From JAWKUK01 sp041398605 (lineage in GTDB: Bacteria; Planctomycetota; UBA1135; GCA-002686595), in NCBI GenBank assembly GCA_041398605.1, contig JAWKUK010000015.1:124001-188000 (forward strand): a stretch of DNA of 64,000 nucleotides. The letters run 5' to 3'. The notes under the pieces are model-generated. The model was not told the DNA's origin and searched no databases. It worked only from the letters and a program-made list of their open reading frames with translations. This document shows, in pieces, positions 26,452 to 36,084 of this stretch. The first letter of the stretch is position 1. The number at the start of each line of letters is the position of its first letter. Both the position numbers and the translations under genes were made by a program.

Positions 26452-29400
26452 CACCGCGTCACCTCCACGTCGATCATCTCGCGCTGCGCCTCGTCGATCT
26501 CACGCGACAGCGCCCGGAACGCCGCATAGCGTCCCACGGGCACACGGTGCGTGCGCAGCTCGAAGCGCTCGCGCACGACCACGCGCGCGCCGCCGTCCGC
26601 GCTCTGGACCTCGACCGTGCGCTCGAAGCCGAGGTCCTCGTTGCCGAGCGAGCGCGCGGCCGGCAGCGACCGCGCGCGCGCGCCGCTCGGCAGCTCGTAG
26701 ACGATCTCGCGCTCACTCATCCACGGGACATCCAAGAGCAGGTCCGTCGTCCGCTCGCTCTCGCTCGCCAAGGACGACAAGAGCCGCATGGGATCGAACG
26801 TCGTCGGGAGCTCGAGCCCGCCCGGCGCCTCGCGACCGACGCGTTCGACGCCCGCGCTCAAGGTGACCTCGACGGGCTGCGTGAGGTCCTCGTACTCTGC
26901 ATGCTTCGCCGTCGGCTCACCGACCAGGGCGCCGAACCGCTCCGTCAGGACACGCTCGACCGCGTCTTTGCGCGCCTCGTCCGTACCGGTGAACGTGTGG
27001 CGTTCACGCGGATCGAAGCGGCCGCTCGGCGCGCGCCACAGCGTGACCTGCGGCGCCCCGTCCTGGCGCAGGTCGACGACCGTGCGCTCGCGCATGACGT
27101 TGTCCGTGACCGCCGGGAACGGGATGCGCACGGTCTCGACGCCGTCGTCGCGCACGATGACGACCCGCGCGCCGCGGTCGGAGTCGGGCAGCACCTCCAG
27201 CGGGTGCAGCCGCGCCGTGCCGTCGAGGAACATCTCGGAGAGGCCCACCTGCGCTGGGATGTAGGCGATGCAGTGATTGAAGTGCGCGATCAACGCGGCA
27301 GCGTGGTCCTCTTCGAAGCGGCGCCCCTCGGAGCGAATGATGACGGGCCAAGCCTCGATACCGACGACGCTCAACAGCGCGCGCATCAGGATCGCCTTGT
27401 CCTTGCAGTCGCCGAAGCGGCGGCTGAAGATGACGGGGGCGCTATAGGGGCGATAGCTATTGATGCCGAACTCCCACGCGTTGTACCGGATATCCGTCAC
27501 GACGAAGTCGTAGACGGCGCGCAGGCGCTCCAGAGGGGTCGCGCAATCGGCCGTGAGCTCGGCGACCTTCTCGCGCATCTCCGGGCTCACCGCGAGCTCC
27601 TCGCGGATGAGGCTCCACCACCAGCGGCCGAACTCATCCCAGCTCGCGTAGGTGCTCGCTTGAACGCGCGGCAGCCACTCTGCCGTCGGCGGCTCCAGCG
27701 GCTCGGCGCGCCGCGGGACGATGGGCGCGCTGCTCCACGTGTATTGCACGCTCCCGTCTGCGAGCGAACGCTCGGTCGCGGCGACGTCCCGGGTCCCGCT
27801 CACCTCGCCGGCGAGGTGAAAGGACAACGCGACGCCTGGGCGCGCGATCACGATCACCTGGCTCTCGCGCACTTCGAGGCGCGTGTCCGGAGTGAACGCG
27901 ACATCGAGCCCAAAGTAGGTCCCGAAGATGGATGGCTGCAGGTCGTCGTGGCGCCACTCGAGGTCCACGACGTCCCCGGGCACGAGGGGCGGCAGGTCGA
28001 GGACAAACGAGCCGCGCGCGCCGGTGCGCCCCGTTCGCGCGCGCTCGACGACGCCGTCGGCGTGCCGCACGTCGGCGGTCAGGACTCGGATTTCGTCCAT
28101 CCCAGGGAACGCGCGAAACGCGCGCCGGTCGAGCTCTTTGGCGCCGGCCTCGGTCAGCACGCGCTCGACGACGCGCTGGTAGCGCTGCGCCGTGCCATCG
28201 GGCGCGACCTCGACGACGGTGCGCGTCAACAGGACCTCGCGCGGCGCGGTCGGGTCCTGGATCGGCGCGTCGTTCGCGCGGCGCGCGAGCAGCGCTTCGA
28301 GCGGCTCCTGATACCGCGTGTGAAACTGCGCCTCCGCGCGATCGGCTAAGGCGTCACCCGTCGTGTCCTGCCGGAGATACTCCAACAGCCGCTGCTCGTC
28401 CGCGTTGGAGCGGTCGAGCTCGGCCGCGCGCTCCAAGGCGCTGCGCGCTGCGGCGCGGTCGCCGCGCGCGAGCAACGTCCTAGCGCGTCCGCTGTGCAGC
28501 TCCGGCGCCTCCGGGCAGAGCTCGATGGCCTCGTCCAGGAGCGCCAACGCGGCCTCGTAGCCTCCGAGCGCGGTCAGCTTCGTCGCGCCTAGGAGCCGCG
28601 ACTCGACGTCCCAAGGGTCGCGGGCGAGGTCCTGGGCCAGGACCGCGACGACCTCGCGGGGATCACGCGAGCTGCGCGCGAGGCGCTCGTCGAGCACGCG
28701 TTGGCGCTCGGCGACTGGGTCACCGTCGGCGAGCGCGACCGCGCGGAGCCGTCCACGCATGGGATGCTCCATGGGGAGCCCGAGGCTCAGCGCATGGCAC
28801 GCGACGGGCCACTCCAGCAGCCCCGGGTCCGCGAGCAGGCGCTCGCGCTCGAGGTCAGCGAGCCCGTCCTGCCCGAGCGCGGTGAGGAGCTCGATGCGCT
28901 CGCGGCGGCACAGCACGGACGTCGGTACGACGGCGAGCGCGCGGTCGATCAGCTCCAACGCCCGCGCGGTGAGCCCTTGGCCGCTCCGGGCGTGGTCCGC
29001 GTAGGAGCGCATGAAGAGCGGGCGGTCACCAAAGCGCGTGCACGCCGCGCGCAGCGCTTGCAGCCAGGGATTGATGTCCTCCTCGACCTGCAAGGCCCCA
29101 GAGACCCGCGCGGTCATGAGGTCGACGACGGTGGCCGACAAGAGCGCGCTCGGGTCCGCGTGCTTGGTGCGAGGGTCGTTGACCCGCGCAGGGTCCTCGA
29201 TCGAAGCCAGCGCCGCGGTGAGCGCGGCGACGGCCTCGCGTGCGCCGGGGCGCTCCTTGCGCGGCGTCGGACGGGCGTCCGACAGGAGCAGCGCCGAGGC
29301 GACGAGCGCCTCGACGTCCGTCTGTCCAGCGTAGAAGGCGACCGCACCAGGGCGCGCCACCGTGGGCGGCGAGACGCCGCCGTCACCGAGCAGAGCGAGC

Positions 29401-30314
29401 GCCCGCGGCGCGGCACCCTCCGGCGGCGTGGCCGAAGACCGCAAGGAGAGCGGAGCGCCCGTCGCGGGGTCGACGAGCCGCGCGCAGAACGCGAGCGCGC
29501 CGTCCTGGGCCCCGACTTTGAGCGCGAGCTCGTTCCACCCGGCGCTGAGCGCGAGGGGCACACAGTGGGCGTCGGGCCCGAACTCGTGCTCGCCTAGGGC
29601 CCGCAAGCACAGCGCGCCGTTCCACCAAGCCACGACCTCCTCGGAGGCGCCGAGCAGCAGCAGCGCCTCACTGGGAGCGTCTGAGTAGATCCAGGTCCGC
29701 GCGACGACACACGCTTGCTGCTCCGGGTGGATGAGGCGGCCGAGATACGCGACGCCGTCTGGGCCGAGCGGCGGCGCGACGCGCCAGGCGACCTCGCGCA
29801 GCTTGCCCTTGTAGCGCGCCAGCCCGGGCTCACGCTCGGCGCCCGTCGGGCGATCCATGCCGCGCCCGCGATCATTGTCGAAGGGCCCGACGAAGGACCA
29901 CGCGCCGAGCGGGTCGAGGTCGCCGCCGCGCTGGGTCATCCACGCCAGCCGCGCGCGTACGGGGGCTTCACTTGGCGCGAGCTCGACCCCTGCGAACATC
30001 CGCGCGAACGTTTCACCGTGAGCAAACTCGTGGAGCGCGAGGTCCGCCAACACGAGCGCGACCTCGAGCCGCGCCGCGTGCAGCCGATCCGGTTGCTGGA
30101 CCCGCGCTGCGAGCAAACGCTCTACCTCGCGCGCGAGCTCCGGCAGCTCGTCATCGACCCACAATCGGATCAATGCATCGACCGGCGCTGCACCCTCGGC
30201 GCCAGTCGGACCCGCGGCCGCGAGCTGGGGCGTCGTCGCCGCGCAAGTGCGCGCGACGCTCGCGCTCGCAGCGGGAACAGCGAGCGCCACGAGCGTAAGG
30301 GTCGCGAGGTTCAT
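26451..30314 (-). CDS. Secreted DUF3857 and transglutaminase-domain protein with TPRs
   Basis: 1287 residues from ATG 30314. Signal peptide (LATLTLVALAVPAASA). N-terminal region (about 150-330) includes a lectin-like or PA14-like stretch with WNELALKVGAQDGALAFC, then TPR-like helices (about 430-720), a DUF3857 domain (about 760-930), and a transglutaminase core with FGDCKDKA (Cys about 970), FNHCIAYIP (His) and FLDGTARL (Asp), so the papain-like triad is intact. Such proteins are widespread in Bacteroidota and Planctomycetota; proposed roles are peptide or isopeptide chemistry in the envelope, with no firm substrate known. First gene of a two-gene operon with its degenerate paralogue; divergent from the sensor kinase gene 105 bases away. 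Confidence 0.87.
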   Translation of the reverse strand: MNLATLTLVALAVPAASASVARTCAATTPQLAAAGPTGAEGAAPVDALIRLWVDDELPELAREVERLLAARVQQPDRLHAARLEVALVLADLALHEFAHGETFARMFAGVELAPSEAPVRARLAWMTQRGGDLDPLGAWSFVGPFDNDRGRGMDRPTGAEREPGLARYKGKLREVAWRVAPPLGPDGVAYLGRLIHPEQQACVVARTWIYSDAPSEALLLLGASEEVVAWWNGALCLRALGEHEFGPDAHCVPLALSAGWNELALKVGAQDGALAFCARLVDPATGAPLSLRSSATPPEGAAPRALALLGDGGVSPPTVARPGAVAFYAGQTDVEALVASALLLSDARPTPRKERPGAREAVAALTAALASIEDPARVNDPRTKHADPSALLSATVVDLMTARVSGALQVEEDINPWLQALRAACTRFGDRPLFMRSYADHARSGQGLTARALELIDRALAVVPTSVLCRRERIELLTALGQDGLADLERERLLADPGLLEWPVACHALSLGLPMEHPMRGRLRAVALADGDPVAERQRVLDERLARSSRDPREVVAVLAQDLARDPWDVESRLLGATKLTALGGYEAALALLDEAIELCPEAPELHSGRARTLLARGDRAAARSALERAAELDRSNADEQRLLEYLRQDTTGDALADRAEAQFHTRYQEPLEALLARRANDAPIQDPTAPREVLLTRTVVEVAPDGTAQRYQRVVERVLTEAGAKELDRRAFRAFPGMDEIRVLTADVRHADGVVERARTGRTGARGSFVLDLPPLVPGDVVDLEWRHDDLQPSIFGTYFGLDVAFTPDTRLEVRESQVIVIARPGVALSFHLAGEVSGTRDVAATERSLADGSVQYTWSSAPIVPRRAEPLEPPTAEWLPRVQASTYASWDEFGRWWWSLIREELAVSPEMREKVAELTADCATPLERLRAVYDFVVTDIRYNAWEFGINSYRPYSAPVIFSRRFGDCKDKAILMRALLSVVGIEAWPVIIRSEGRRFEEDHAAALIAHFNHCIAYIPAQVGLSEMFLDGTARLHPLEVLPDSDRGARVVIVRDDGVETVRIPFPAVTDNVMRERTVVDLRQDGAPQVTLWRAPSGRFDPRERHTFTGTDEARKDAVERVLTERFGALVGEPTAKHAEYEDLTQPVEVTLSAGVERVGREAPGGLELPTTFDPMRLLSSLASESERTTDLLLDVPWMSEREIVYELPSGARARSLPAARSLGNEDLGFERTVEVQSADGGARVVVRERFELRTHRVPVGRYAAFRALSREIDEAQREMIDVEVTR

Positions 30315-30407
30315 CGGGGGTCCGTGTGATTCAGATGCGGCGGATGGGAACGTAAGCAGGGTAGCCGCGAAGCCACTCGAGAGGTGCCGCCCACATGGGC
30401 GATCCAT

Positions 30408-30413
30408 TAGGCT
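30408..30413 (+). promoter_or_regulatory. Putative -10 element (TAGGCT) of a leaderless transcript
   Basis: TAGGCT ends six bases before the ATG at 30420, and no Shine-Dalgarno lies between. Spacing matches the TATCCT elements upstream of 11074 and 44012. Confidence 0.4.
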
Positions 30414-30419
30414 CTCCCC

Positions 30420-33400
30420 ATGGTCCGCCCAAGCTCGATAGCGCTCTGGAGGTCGGTCGTCGCCAGCGCATTGCTCGTCGGCGCGAGCGCGCTGGGGAGC
30501 GCCATGGACCCCAGCGGCGCGCGAACCGGCGACCCCGAGGCCACAGGGCCGGACGACGACGTGCTCGGGCTCCTGGAGAGCTGGCGCTGGCGCGCCTTCG
30601 ATGCACAAGCGGGCCTCCCCGACTTGCGCGTGCGCGAGATCGAGGAGAGCGCCGACGGGACGCTATGGGTCGCGACGGACGGAGGGCTGCACTGGTATGA
30701 CAGCTACCGGTTCCACGACGCACTTGGCGCGCCCGCCAAAGCGCCGAGCTCATTGGCGGCGCTCCACGATGGGACCCTGGTGGCCAACTTCGCAGATGGC
30801 CCCTGGAGGGGCGACCGTGGCCGCTGGCAACGGATCGATCCGGCGGCGCTCAAGCGTGACCTCACGCACCCGGACGGCAGCATCATCCGCCGCGTTTGCG
30901 CGACGAGCGACGGCCAGTTGCAGGTCGAGGTCTCATGGCCCAACGGTGTCACACAGCTCTATTGCGGCGCCCCGGACCAGCTGCATGAGGTGCGCTTCGA
31001 AGGCAGCTTGAAGCAACGCCCGTCGACCTACATCGACCCTCACCGCGGCCAGTCGGATGTCGTTCGTGTCACCGGGGGACTGCTGCGCACCGAGGACGCA
31101 GGTCGCATCTGGCCCGTCCCCGACGACTGGATCTTCAGCGCGCTGTTCCCCGACCCCGCGCACGGTGGCGCCATCGGCGCCATCGTGCTGCCTTGGGAAG
31201 CGCGCGGCATCTGGGAGTGCGGCCCAGACGGCTACCGTCGCGTGCCCGGGACGGACGGCGAAGCGCTCCTGACGATGGACGTGGGCCCACGCGGCGAGGC
31301 GCTGATTCTGCTAGTTGGCGGCGCCTTCATCGCGCGCGGCGAGGACGGGCGCTGGCGCGCGCCGCTCCGCGCGCCCTTGGACCTGCGCGAGGCCTCGATC
31401 CTGCGCTTCAGTCGATCCGGAGACCTGCTCGTCGGCGGCCGCGACGGCCTGCGCTGGATGCAGCGCTCACGCTCTGCGTGGCGCGCATTGGCGGAGCCGC
31501 CCGCGCGCAGCGGGGCCTCATCGGTGCTGACCTTCCTGACGGCGCGCTCCGGTGAGATATGGATCGGGACATCAGCTGGACTCGAACGGCATCGACTCGA
31601 CGGCTCGGTGGAGTTCTTCGGCGAGGCGCTTGGACAGCAGCTCCAGGACATCACGGCGCTCTGCGAGGACGGGGACGGCAAGCTGTGGTTCGGCAGCGGC
31701 TCGGGGAGCATTGGCGGGGCTTGGACCTTCGACGGCGCGCGCTTCGAGCAGCTCGTCGGGCCGGGCCTCCCTGTCGCGATCCATCGCTTGAAGACGGATG
31801 AGTTCGGCCGGATCTGGCTCGCAGCGCTGCCGTGGTCCGGGGCGCCAGGTGGCCTTTGGATGAGCCATGGCGCGCCGCTGGAGCAGGTACCGATCTGCGC
31901 TGACGCCGACGACGACGCCAAGCTTCGGGTCTACGACCTCGAGCTCGCCCCTGACGGCACGCTGTACGTGGCGACGCAGATGGGGCTGATGCGTCGTCGA
32001 CAGCACACCTGGGAGCAGATGATCCCGGAGGTCGTGCGTGTGGGCAGGCGGGTCACGCGCCTCGCCCCCGATGGGGAGGACGGCGTGTGGTTCGGTCACG
32101 GCGCCACTGCGGCAGGGCTTGGCCGGGTCGACTCAGAAGGTCGGGTGACTTACCTCGCGCCGCTCGATGGTCGCCGTGAGCCACGCACGCTCGACCTCGC
32201 ACGTGATGACTTGGGCCGCGTCTGGGTCGGCGACGAAGACGGCTTGCAGATCATCGACGAGGGTGGACTGCGCAGGATCGGTGGCCGCTCGCTGCCACTC
32301 CAGTGCATCGGGCTGGCGTCCGGTGAAGTGCTCGTCGGCACGCGCGGCCAGGGCGTGGCGGTCTATGCTCCGGACGGGATGCAAGCCACCTCGGCACAGC
32401 TCGAGCTGACTGTGGACACCATCGATCGGCGAGCGATCGTCGCGCGCTGGACGCCTCGCATGCACTGGAACGAGCGCCCGTCCGCCCAGCTCCTGACGCG
32501 CTACAGGCTGGACGCGACGCCCTGGTCCCCGTGGTCCACGGCGCGCGAAGCCCGCATCTCGGACCTTGCCGCCGGGGACCACCTGGTGTCCGTGGAGTTG
32601 CTCGATACACCGACCCGGAGCGGGCCGGTGCACGCGAGCCGCGCGATCACGATTCAGCCGTCGCTCTGGGCACGGCCGGCGTTGGTGCTGCCGGCGATCG
32701 CGCTCACCTTGACGCTCTTCGGGACCTTGACCTGGTCGACGCTGCGATGGCTGCGTGAAGCCCGCGCCCATCGCGAGGCGACTGCGCGGTTCACTCAATT
32801 CGCGGACCATGTGCGCGACGTCTTTTGGCTCGTCGACTGGCGCCTCGGTAAGGCGTTGTATGTGAACCCGGCATACGAGACCGTGGTCGGCGTCTCGGTC
32901 GCGTCCGCCTACGCCAATCCGACATTGTGGCGCAGCCGCATTCACCCGGCCGACCGCGACGCGGTCGTAAACGGGTATCAGGCGGACATTGCGCAGAAGG
33001 GCGAATGGAGCGCAGAGTTCCGCTTCCTGAGGCCTGACGGTGGTGTGAGCTGGGTGCACGCCCGTGCGTTCGCAATCCGTGACGCAGACGGCACGATCGC
33101 GCGCGTCGCGGGCATCGCCGAAGAGATCTCGGAGCGGCGCGATGCCGAGGTCCGCCAGCAGCGGCTCTCGCTCGAGCTCGACCACCGCGTCAAGAACATC
33201 CTGGCTCAAGTCGCCGCGATCGCGGAACAGACGCTCGCGCGCGCTTCGGACCTGAGCACGTTCTCGACCTCGTTCCTGGGGCGAATTCGATCCATGGCGC
33301 GGACGCATGAAGCGCTGGCGGCGAGTCGCTGGGCAGGCGTGCCGCTGCGCGAGGTCATCGAGACTTCGCTCGGGCCGGCGATGCTGGGCGGACGCTGCTC

Positions 33401-33782
33401 CCTCTCCGGTCCCGAGATCGTGCTGACGCCGCGCGCTTCGACCTCCCTAGGGCTCGCGTTGCACGAGCTTGGGACCAACGCCGCGAAGTACGGCGCGTTG
33501 CGCGGTGCGCGGGGCGAAGTGCACCTGAGCTGGTGGGTCACGGAGCTCGACGACCTCGCGCTCGAATGGCGAGAGACAGGCGCGGAGCCGGTCCTAGTGC
33601 CTCACAGCCCGGGGCTCGGGTTGACCTTGGTCCGCGGCCTGATCGAGCACGACCTCGGGGGCGTCGTAGACGTCTCGTTCGACACGGCAGGGCTCAAATG
33701 CCTCGTGACCGTGCCGCACGCTCTCGAGCGCGAGGTGCGCGGCCCCATCGCCGACGAGGTGCGCGAGCGCGCCGCGACATGA
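30420..33782 (+). CDS. HWE-type sensor histidine kinase with beta-propeller and PAS domains
   Basis: 1120 residues from ATG 30420, with an N-terminal signal (SVVASALLVGASALGSA). Residues about 60-650 contain repeated two-component-regulator-propeller units (GTLWVATDGGLHWYDSYRF, GEIWIGTSAGLERHRLDG). A Y_Y_Y-like beta domain (about 665-740) and one membrane helix (about 752-775) follow. The cytoplasmic part has a PAS/PAC domain (about 790-910), then the kinase: LDHRVKNIL with phospho-acceptor His about 922, HELGTNAAKYGAL (N box, about 1015), and the LEWRETG motif typical of HWE/HisKA_2 kinases. The layout parallels the hybrid two-component sensors of polysaccharide-utilising Bacteroidetes, but with an HWE kinase and no receiver on the same chain. 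No response regulator is adjacent. Ligand unknown. Confidence 0.92.
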   Translation: MVRPSSIALWRSVVASALLVGASALGSAMDPSGARTGDPEATGPDDDVLGLLESWRWRAFDAQAGLPDLRVREIEESADGTLWVATDGGLHWYDSYRFHDALGAPAKAPSSLAALHDGTLVANFADGPWRGDRGRWQRIDPAALKRDLTHPDGSIIRRVCATSDGQLQVEVSWPNGVTQLYCGAPDQLHEVRFEGSLKQRPSTYIDPHRGQSDVVRVTGGLLRTEDAGRIWPVPDDWIFSALFPDPAHGGAIGAIVLPWEARGIWECGPDGYRRVPGTDGEALLTMDVGPRGEALILLVGGAFIARGEDGRWRAPLRAPLDLREASILRFSRSGDLLVGGRDGLRWMQRSRSAWRALAEPPARSGASSVLTFLTARSGEIWIGTSAGLERHRLDGSVEFFGEALGQQLQDITALCEDGDGKLWFGSGSGSIGGAWTFDGARFEQLVGPGLPVAIHRLKTDEFGRIWLAALPWSGAPGGLWMSHGAPLEQVPICADADDDAKLRVYDLELAPDGTLYVATQMGLMRRRQHTWEQMIPEVVRVGRRVTRLAPDGEDGVWFGHGATAAGLGRVDSEGRVTYLAPLDGRREPRTLDLARDDLGRVWVGDEDGLQIIDEGGLRRIGGRSLPLQCIGLASGEVLVGTRGQGVAVYAPDGMQATSAQLELTVDTIDRRAIVARWTPRMHWNERPSAQLLTRYRLDATPWSPWSTAREARISDLAAGDHLVSVELLDTPTRSGPVHASRAITIQPSLWARPALVLPAIALTLTLFGTLTWSTLRWLREARAHREATARFTQFADHVRDVFWLVDWRLGKALYVNPAYETVVGVSVASAYANPTLWRSRIHPADRDAVVNGYQADIAQKGEWSAEFRFLRPDGGVSWVHARAFAIRDADGTIARVAGIAEEISERRDAEVRQQRLSLELDHRVKNILAQVAAIAEQTLARASDLSTFSTSFLGRIRSMARTHEALAASRWAGVPLREVIETSLGPAMLGGRCSLSGPEIVLTPRASTSLGLALHELGTNAAKYGALRGARGEVHLSWWVTELDDLALEWRETGAEPVLVPHSPGLGLTLVRGLIEHDLGGVVDVSFDTAGLKCLVTVPHALEREVRGPIADEVRERAAT

Positions 33783-34414
33783 CCGAGCGCTTCAAGACAC
33801 TGAGCGAGCCGAGCGGGTTCGAGCCGCCGTCCATCAAGGGCTCGCGCTTCATCGCGCGGTTGTCGCCCGCGTCGGACGAGAGCGCCGCCAGAGCGTTCAT
33901 CCAAGGCGTCGCGCTCGAGTTTGATGATGCGCGCCACGTGTGCTACGCCTGGCGGATCGGCCCCGATGGGCGGCAGACTCGGGCGTACGACGCGGGCGAG
34001 CCCGGGAACTCCGCAGGGCGGCCGATCCTTGCTCAGCTCGAAGGGCACGAGGTGACCGACGTGGTCGCGGTCGTCGTCCGCTATTTCGGCGGGACGAAGC
34101 TGGGAGTAGGCGGGCTAATGCGCGCCTACGGCGGCGCCGCAGGTCAAGCGCTCGACCGGGCCAAGATCGTCGAGGTCGAGGTGCGGGAAGCCTTGGAGTG
34201 CCGACATGACTACCGCGCGTCTGGCGCGGTCCAGGCCGCGCTCGCGGCGTTCCAGCTCACGCCAGAGGGTGCCGCGTACGATGCGAGCGTGCGCTTCATC
34301 GTGCACGTCCCGCGCGGGTCACGCGCGGCCTTTGAGAGCGCGTTCCGAGACGCGACGCATGGCGAGGGCACGCTCTGCGACCCGCGCGCCGAGCCGCCCG
34401 TGACCTCCGAATGA
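33779..34414 (+). CDS. IMPACT/YigZ family protein
   Basis: 211 residues; ATG 33779 overlaps the sensor kinase stop as ATGA, so translation is likely coupled. The UPF0029/IMPACT N-terminal domain shows SRFIARLSPASDE, the strongly conserved DAGEPGNSAGRPIL and VVRYFGGTKLGVGGL. The C-terminal ferredoxin-like domain is present. Bacterial YigZ-type proteins are broadly conserved and poorly characterised; a link to translation or nucleic acid has been proposed from the eukaryotic IMPACT relatives. Cytosolic. The connection to the sensor kinase is only positional. Confidence 0.9.
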   Translation: MTERFKTLSEPSGFEPPSIKGSRFIARLSPASDESAARAFIQGVALEFDDARHVCYAWRIGPDGRQTRAYDAGEPGNSAGRPILAQLEGHEVTDVVAVVVRYFGGTKLGVGGLMRAYGGAAGQALDRAKIVEVEVREALECRHDYRASGAVQAALAAFQLTPEGAAYDASVRFIVHVPRGSRAAFESAFRDATHGEGTLCDPRAEPPVTSE

Positions 34415-34488
34415 GCAGAAGATGACCGAGGCACGAATTTGCTCGAGCTGAACCACGCGCTGCGTCACCGCAGCGGGCATGACAGACT

Positions 34489-36084
34489 ATGACCCCCATG
34501 CAGCACGCACTCTCTCCCAGCAGACACCAGTGCTCGAGCCGCAATCGTCTGCGCGCGGTGGCCACATCGCTCGTGACATTGGGCCTCCTCGGTGCGGTCG
34601 GGGCGGCGACTGGCGCGGCGCCGCTCGTGGGTGCTCCGCGCGCCTTCAACCTGCAGGACGGCGCCTTGGAGCGGATCACCGGCGTCGTCGTACAGGAGCT
34701 GAGTCAGCTCGCCGAGTGGTGCGAAGCGCAGCGCCTGAACGCGTCGCGGCTCGCGGCATACGAGGCCGTGCTCGAATGGTCACCAGACGACAGCGACGCG
34801 CGCCGGATCCTCGGCTGGAAGCGCGACAAGTCGGGCGCTTGGGTGCGCTCACGCCCTGCGGCGACGGTCCGCGATCGCGGCGGCCTCGAGGCCGAACTGG
34901 CGGCGAGACGGAGCTCGATCGCCGGCCTGGCGCTCGCTGAGTGCGAGGGCCTCGAAGGGGCCGCCCGCGCGCAGCTGCTGCGCGCCCTGCGCGGTCGCCT
35001 GATCGCGATCGCGCCCGACTCCGATGAGGTGCGGGCCGCGCTAGGACAGGCGCGCCATCCGGATGGGGGCTGGGTCCGGGCAGACGCAGCGCGCGCGCTC
35101 GCAGCGGCCGGGTACAAGGAGCTGGTCGCCTCGCTCCGGGCCACGTCGCCCGAACCGGAGCGCCTGGAGGTGACCGCGCTCGACGCCGCCGCGCGCGACG
35201 CCTCCGTGAAGTGGCTCGGTGTCGCCCGCACGCCGGGGGCGTTGGTCGCAAGCTCCGTGTCCTTCGCCGAGGCCGCTGCGATCGCGAGCGCCGTCGACGT
35301 CGCGCCGCAGCTCGCCCGCTTGCTCTTGCCGCCTACGACCTCGTTTGCGGGCGCCAAGGGCCGCCCTCCTGTCGGTGACGACGGCGGCGGACACCCAGGC
35401 TGGTGGTCGCAGCCGCGCTTCTATGTCGTCCAGTCCAACCGCGACCGCGACGCCCTCATCAGCGCCCTGGGCAAGGACCTCGAACCAAAGAAGGCGGCGC
35501 TGCTGCGCGCGGTCAATACGGGGTACCTCGATCGCCAGAACTCGATCGGGGTCTGGTCCGCAGGCGCCGCGGACCGGGTCGAAGCCGCCGTGCGGCAGCG
35601 CGTCGGCCTCTATCTGCAGCGCGCTTTCGGTGTCACCGCGGAGCGAGGCTGGATCTGGGAAGGCATCGGGCTCCTCCTGTCCAGCTCGATCGTCGGCACG
35701 AAGAACCTCGTCTACGTCCGGCTCGAGGCGAGCGATCGCACGGTCGCGGGATCGAAGGGCAAGAAGTACGAGGCGAACCTCTTCGGGCCGGGCGCGGACT
35801 GGCTCTTGATGGCGCGCGACCTCGCGCGGCTGCCGACGGCGCCTAAGCTCGGGATCTTGCTCGGCAAGGACGTCAACAAGATGAACAAGGAGGACTTGTT
35901 GATGGCGTTCGCGCTGGGCACCTGGCTCGTCGACGGCCACCCAGAGCTCGTCTCGCGGGTGCTGGGCCGGATCGGAGCGGGTCAGCCGCCCGTCGAGGTG
36001 CTGGAGGCCGAGTTCGGCATGCCGCTGCCGGAGCTCGAGCTGACGCTGCGCGAGTGGCTCGAGGACATGCGGCGCGCGCCGTGA
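34489..36084 (+). CDS. Secreted protein of unknown function, possibly a degenerate MA-type metallopeptidase
   Basis: 531 residues from ATG 34489; ATG 34498 is equally possible and has TATGAC four bases upstream. Signal peptide includes SLVTLGLLGAVGAATGA. The N-terminal half is helical with repeated SDARRILGWKRDKSGAW-type units (two copies, about residues 95-115 and 185-205). The C-terminal half (about 305-530) has an overall pattern like DUF1570/peptidase-MA proteins, in which WIWEGIGLLLSS would sit where those enzymes have a W-x-x-E-G-x-A motif, but no HExxH is present. Function is therefore not assignable. The last 103 bases overlap the convergent beta-lactamase-like gene. Confidence 0.72.
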   Translation: MTPMQHALSPSRHQCSSRNRLRAVATSLVTLGLLGAVGAATGAAPLVGAPRAFNLQDGALERITGVVVQELSQLAEWCEAQRLNASRLAAYEAVLEWSPDDSDARRILGWKRDKSGAWVRSRPAATVRDRGGLEAELAARRSSIAGLALAECEGLEGAARAQLLRALRGRLIAIAPDSDEVRAALGQARHPDGGWVRADAARALAAAGYKELVASLRATSPEPERLEVTALDAAARDASVKWLGVARTPGALVASSVSFAEAAAIASAVDVAPQLARLLLPPTTSFAGAKGRPPVGDDGGGHPGWWSQPRFYVVQSNRDRDALISALGKDLEPKKAALLRAVNTGYLDRQNSIGVWSAGAADRVEAAVRQRVGLYLQRAFGVTAERGWIWEGIGLLLSSSIVGTKNLVYVRLEASDRTVAGSKGKKYEANLFGPGADWLLMARDLARLPTAPKLGILLGKDVNKMNKEDLLMAFALGTWLVDGHPELVSRVLGRIGAGQPPVEVLEAEFGMPLPELELTLREWLEDMRRAP

